Positions 60,915 through 64,000 of a DNA stretch of 64,000 bases are shown in pieces. The position numbers were made by a program, and so were the translations under genes. Source of the stretch: Gordonia mangrovi. Its GTDB lineage: Bacteria > Actinomycetota > Actinomycetes > Mycobacteriales > Mycobacteriaceae. Under the pieces are notes generated by a model. It was not told where the DNA came from and ran no database searches. It saw only the letters and a list, made by a program, of their open reading frames with translations. The stretch is taken from contig NZ_CP102850.1 in the NCBI RefSeq assembly GCF_024734075.1, positions 3,100,001 through 3,164,000 on the forward strand, in the 5' to 3' direction. Numbering within the stretch: the stretch's first letter is position 1; each line of letters begins with the position of its first letter.

Positions 60915-62234
60915 TCAGTTCGGCCGCAGCACCGACAGGGTGGAACCCTGGTGCAGCACGAGGTATCCGTCGACGGCCTCGGTGGTGCCGATGACCGAAC
61001 GGGTCCAGGCGACTTCACCGGACTCGGCGTCGACCGCGGTCACCTGATCGGCATTGGCGAACACGAGAATCGCTCCTGCAGAGCCGATGCAGTCGAGATT
61101 GTCGATGTTCTCGCCGGGCGTTTCGAAACTGGGCGATGCCATGGCGCCGACCCGGCCGCCATCGGCGAGGCGGTAGAAGATGCGTGAGCGATCCTTGAGT
61201 GCGAAGGCCACTTCGGTCCCGCAGGGTTTGGTGTTGGCCTTCGACAACTCGGGATCAGTGATCTGCCACAGTGCATCAGCTTGTGCGGGATCGCGGATCT
61301 CGTAGCGTCCCTGCGGCATCTGAACTTGGCTGTCGCCGGTGCCGGTGAGCACCGGCAGGACCGACGGCCCGCCGACGACGCGCAGCCCGTCGGACACCGA
61401 GGTGGCCGGGGTGCGCAGGACGTCACCGTCGACGGCGTAGGTCTCCACGCGTTGCTCCGCGGTCGTGTTGTACTGCACGGTGATTCCGGTCGGATAGGTC
61501 GTGATGGTGCACTGCGTGCAGGACAGCCGGTCGGCGCCGGTCGCCGGGTCGAGGATGAACCTCCCGCCGTCGGCGGTGGACACCAGCAATGTGCCGTCCG
61601 GTCGCACATCGGCCGTGGCCGCCGCGGCGAAGGTGCGCGACCAGATCTCCCGCCCGGCAGGTGTGCGCAGGGTGACGTGATAGCCGGCCTGGTCGATACG
61701 CAGATAGTTCGTGCCCACCCCGACCACCTGCTGGGTGTCGTCGAGCGGCGCGGGTGCGCCGGCGTTGCCTTGCTCGTCGATGACGTAGAAGCCGTTGGGG
61801 AGGTCGCCGAGTTTGATCGCGCACCCCAGCTGCCCGAATCGGTCGAAGGCGCAGTCGCCGAGTCCGGCGAGGATCGGGCGGTCCCAGGCGGGGGTGCCCG
61901 AGGCCCTGTGCACCAGGAGGAAGGCGCGTCCGATCCCGGACGGGTAGCTGAGCAGCCACTGGTCCTGCCAGGTGTCGGCGACCTCGATGCGCCTGCCCGC
62001 GCCGTAGCCCGGGAGGGTGTCGTCGGAGTGTGTCCAGGCCACGTCGGGTTCGCGCTCGTAGCCACGAAGCCGTCCGGCAGAGTACTCCTCGTGTGTGTCG
62101 TCCGGGGTGCCGATCGCCAGTACCGCGCCGACCACCGCGACCATCGCGACGACGAGGATCAGGGTGACCGTGCCCATGCCGAAGGGTAGGCGCCGTGCGA
62201 GACCGGACATCGTGGAGCGGGCGGGCATGGCCAT
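60915..62234 (-). CDS. membrane-anchored PQQ-like beta-propeller protein
   Basis: 439 aa from ATG 62234. One N-terminal span (about 15-40, GMGTVTLILVVAMVAVVGAV) anchors a beta-propeller built from repeated blade strands such as DVRPDGTLLVSTADGGRFIL, GAILVFANADQVTAVDAESG and YLVLHQGSTLSVLRPN. Cysteines occur as LSCTQCTI and elsewhere. The fold (PQQ/YVTN-like) usually carries binding or scaffolding functions; I cannot name a partner. GTG 62252 would overlap the AraC stop. The gene starts 8 bp after the AraC stop, so they may be co-transcribed. Confidence 0.8.
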   Translation of the reverse strand: MAMPARSTMSGLARRLPFGMGTVTLILVVAMVAVVGAVLAIGTPDDTHEEYSAGRLRGYEREPDVAWTHSDDTLPGYGAGRRIEVADTWQDQWLLSYPSGIGRAFLLVHRASGTPAWDRPILAGLGDCAFDRFGQLGCAIKLGDLPNGFYVIDEQGNAGAPAPLDDTQQVVGVGTNYLRIDQAGYHVTLRTPAGREIWSRTFAAAATADVRPDGTLLVSTADGGRFILDPATGADRLSCTQCTITTYPTGITVQYNTTAEQRVETYAVDGDVLRTPATSVSDGLRVVGGPSVLPVLTGTGDSQVQMPQGRYEIRDPAQADALWQITDPELSKANTKPCGTEVAFALKDRSRIFYRLADGGRVGAMASPSFETPGENIDNLDCIGSAGAILVFANADQVTAVDAESGEVAWTRSVIGTTEAVDGYLVLHQGSTLSVLRPN

Positions 62235-62241
62235 CAGTGAA

Positions 62242-63213
62242 TCATGTGGCACGCGCCGACGGTTCGCTGCCGTCGCGCGGCCGTGCAGCGCGGAACGCCG
62301 CCGGGCTCATCCCGCGGTGACGTTTGAACGCGGCGCTGAAGGCGAATGGGGTGCCGTAGCCCACCCGACGGGCGACGGCACTCAGCGACAGCGCGCGGTC
62401 GGCCAGCAGGTCCGCGGCGACCGACATGCGCCAGGCGGTCAGATACGCCATCGGGGGCTCACCGACGAGGTCGGTGAACCGGCGAGCCAACACCGCACGC
62501 GACACGCCCGTGGCCGCGGCCAGGGAACCCACCGTCCACGGCTGTTCGATGTCGTTGTGTAGCAACCGAAGAGCATGTCCCACCACGGGATCGGAGTGCG
62601 CGCGATACCACTGTGTCGCGTGCATTCGGCCGGACTCCATCGATTGGCGCAGGCCGGTGATGAGCAGCAGGTCGAGCAGCCGATTCAGTACGGCCTCCTG
62701 GGCGGGTGAATCACGCACGATCTCGTCCTCCATCAAGCCCACCAGGGGATGCTCCGGCATCGGTACGACGGTGCACCGGTCGAGCGCGTCCAGCAGGCCT
62801 TGACTGACCTCGCCGGTCGCGTACGTGCCGATCAACATGATGGCGTCGGCGGCCTCGTCGTCGTTGCAGTTGCCCCACGACCGCACCCCGAAGCACATGT
62901 CCTCGGCCACGCTGTGGGTACCGGTCGGGTCGAAACAGTCGCCGTGGGCGTCGATCCGGGCCACCCAGTCCGTGCCCGGTTGTTCGCCGAACGTGTACGG
63001 GTGCGTGCCACGCGCGAGAGCGACGTCGCCAGGAGCCACGGTGTGCGTGGTTCCGTCGTCGTAGGTGAGGACGGCGCTACCCCGGGCCACGGTGACCACC
63101 GTGAGTGGTGCGGTGTCCTCGATCCGGATCGACCACGGCGATCGCATCACCATCCGCAGCATCATCGGACTCTGTGCACGTGGTCCGTTGAGCAGGCTTC
63201 CCAGCGCATCCAT
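62242..63213 (-). CDS. AraC family regulator with cupin_6 domain
   Basis: 323 aa. The N-terminal cupin_6 domain (about 1-190) has RSPWSIRIEDTAPLTVVTVA, HTVAPGDVALARGTHPYTFG and WGNCNDDEAADAIMLIGTYA. The C-terminal double HTH (about 215-320) has SLAAATGVSRAVLARRFTDL and AVARRVGYGTPFAFSAAFKR. Such regulators typically control an adjacent oxidoreductase or SDR; here the divergent NmrA-like gene is 90 bp away. ATG 63213 is chosen because residues before it do not resemble the family. Confidence 0.9.
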   Translation of the reverse strand: MDALGSLLNGPRAQSPMMLRMVMRSPWSIRIEDTAPLTVVTVARGSAVLTYDDGTTHTVAPGDVALARGTHPYTFGEQPGTDWVARIDAHGDCFDPTGTHSVAEDMCFGVRSWGNCNDDEAADAIMLIGTYATGEVSQGLLDALDRCTVVPMPEHPLVGLMEDEIVRDSPAQEAVLNRLLDLLLITGLRQSMESGRMHATQWYRAHSDPVVGHALRLLHNDIEQPWTVGSLAAATGVSRAVLARRFTDLVGEPPMAYLTAWRMSVAADLLADRALSLSAVARRVGYGTPFAFSAAFKRHRGMSPAAFRAARPRDGSEPSARAT

Positions 63214-63303
63214 GGTTCGAATGCTACGCCATCGAGACGAACGCGTATGGAATTGAGCGAAACGGCCATGGATCGTCTCACTCGGACAGGGTGAACTGAG
63301 GGC

Positions 63304-64000
63304 ATGACAATTCAGCACACACCTTCAGAAACAACCAAGCCCGTCCTGGTGATCGGCGCGACCGGCAAGGTCGGTCGGCGAGTCGCGGACCTGCTCGACG
63401 CCCGTGGTGTCGATGTTCGGCGCGCCAGCCGATCGAGCGCGACCCGGTTCGACTGGACCGACCGCACCACCTGGGCCCCGGCACTCGACGGAGCGGGGCC
63501 GGTCTACATCTCGTATCAGCCCGACCTGATCGTCCCCGGCGCCGTCGACGACGTCGCCGAACTCGTCCGACTCGCAGAGTCGGCGGGCGTCACGCGACTG
63601 GTGTTGCTCGCCGGTCGGGGCGAACCCGAGGCCGACGCGGCCGGGCGCGTCGTGCACGCGAGCGCCATCGATGCCACGGTCCTCTCGTGTGCCTGGTTCG
63701 ACCAGAACTTCTCCGAGGGAGGGTTCGCACCCGAGATCGCCATGGGCTCACTCACCCTGCCGGTGGGTGCGGTCGGCGAACCGTTCATCGACGCCGAGGA
63801 CATCGCCGCGGTCGCGGTCGTCGCGCTGCTCGACCGGACCGCGGATGTGAACCCGCACGCCGGCCGGACCTACGACCTCACCGGGCCCCGCCTGCTGACC
63901 TTCGCCGAAGCGGCGGCAGAGATCGGCCGAGCGCGCGGAGTCGACCTCGCCGCCGCCGAGGTCACCCTCGAGGAGTATCGACAGATGTTGTCGCAGTACG
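63304..64000 (+). CDS. NmrA-like/NAD(P)-binding protein, 3'-truncated by window edge
   Basis: The reading frame is open from ATG 63304 to the end (about 232 codons; the full length is probably about 280-300). The atypical-SDR nucleotide motif VLVIGATGKVGRRVADLLDA is at the N-terminus, with an Arg-rich strand end (VRRASRSS) favouring NADP(H). VTRLVLLAGRGEPEADAAGR and CAWFDQNFSEGGFAPEIAMG fit the NmrA/QOR2 group, which use or sense NADPH. Divergent from an AraC regulator that probably controls it. Confidence 0.88.
   Translation, partial: MTIQHTPSETTKPVLVIGATGKVGRRVADLLDARGVDVRRASRSSATRFDWTDRTTWAPALDGAGPVYISYQPDLIVPGAVDDVAELVRLAESAGVTRLVLLAGRGEPEADAAGRVVHASAIDATVLSCAWFDQNFSEGGFAPEIAMGSLTLPVGAVGEPFIDAEDIAAVAVVALLDRTADVNPHAGRTYDLTGPRLLTFAEAAAEIGRARGVDLAAAEVTLEEYRQMLSQY

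Overview
This window is high-GC actinobacterial DNA with strong G/C third-position bias, frequent GTG starts and many 4-base ATGA/GTGA stop-start overlaps. Gene content points to a mycolic-acid bacterium of the Gordonia/Williamsia/Rhodococcus/Mycobacterium group: an LmeA-type lipid-binding protein, PhoP/PhoR close to the M. tuberculosis pair, an Rv2466c-type DsbA-like protein, an MMPL transporter, and trehalose synthesis by OtsA/OtsB. As I recall the M. tuberculosis map, the order phoP-phoR, HIT protein, purD, purB, purC, protease II, emrB-type exporter, purS-purQ, aminopeptidase matches the Rv0757-Rv0803 region. The window therefore looks like an ordinary chromosomal backbone carrying accessory insertions, not a mobile island.

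Layout. 1-4.8 kb: two DUF2505 proteins, a methyltransferase coupled by a CTGA overlap, a nitrilase-family amidase, an LmeA-like protein and a Gly-rich membrane protein. 4.9-9.0 kb: purU/deoC head to head, then a thioredoxin-reductase-like flavoprotein and a His-rich methyltransferase divergent from an XRE-cupin regulator. 9.1-13.3 kb: L,D-transpeptidase lipoprotein, an SDR divergent from a ROK regulator across a 161-bp inverted-repeat element, and a transglutaminase. 13.3-17.5 kb: otsB-otsA plus an unlisted 53-aa gene, threonine exporter thrE, and tRNA-Thr(UGU) with a tandem duplication of its 3' end. 17.7-23.3 kb: formylglycine-generating enzyme, a candidate small gene, a small secreted protein and a 1267-aa HTH-nSTAND-TM-WD40 protein. 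23.7-28.3 kb: RidA, winged-helix protein, PhoP/PhoR, DUF899. 28.3-33 kb: a PD-(D/E)XK endonuclease-like protein with a mutated active-site position beside a Dam-class methyltransferase, then a HIT protein and RecQ. 33.2-38 kb: two glycosyltransferases and purD. 37.9-41.6 kb: ethanolamine permease-eutB-eutC operon. 41.7-47.7 kb: esterase, a thiol/redox cluster (50-aa Cys protein, DsbA-like, DUF302), a CsoR/CstR-family repressor, an MMPL exporter and a TetR regulator. 47.8-58.5 kb: purB, purC, purS, purQ with a selenoprotein-W-like protein, S9 peptidase, MarR/MFS pair and glutathione peroxidase in between. 58.5-64 kb: M18 aminopeptidase, lytic transglycosylase, a membrane-anchored beta-propeller, and an AraC regulator divergent from a truncated NmrA-like gene.

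The non-coding DNA is unusually informative. Three convergent gene pairs end on the same conserved hairpin (about 4.8, 13.3 and 30.9 kb). A perfect 37-bp inverted repeat near 53.95 kb forms a two-way terminator. Three ATACCC-n-GGGTAT operators mark the CsoR/CstR regulon. Best leads for something undescribed are the endonuclease-like protein with a lost acidic residue next to its methylase, the nSTAND-WD40 protein, the CsoR/CstR-DUF302-DsbA-MMPL module, the inverted-repeat element between the SDR and ROK genes, and the head-to-head thrE/tRNA-Thr arrangement. I found no prophage, IS transposase or CRISPR array.
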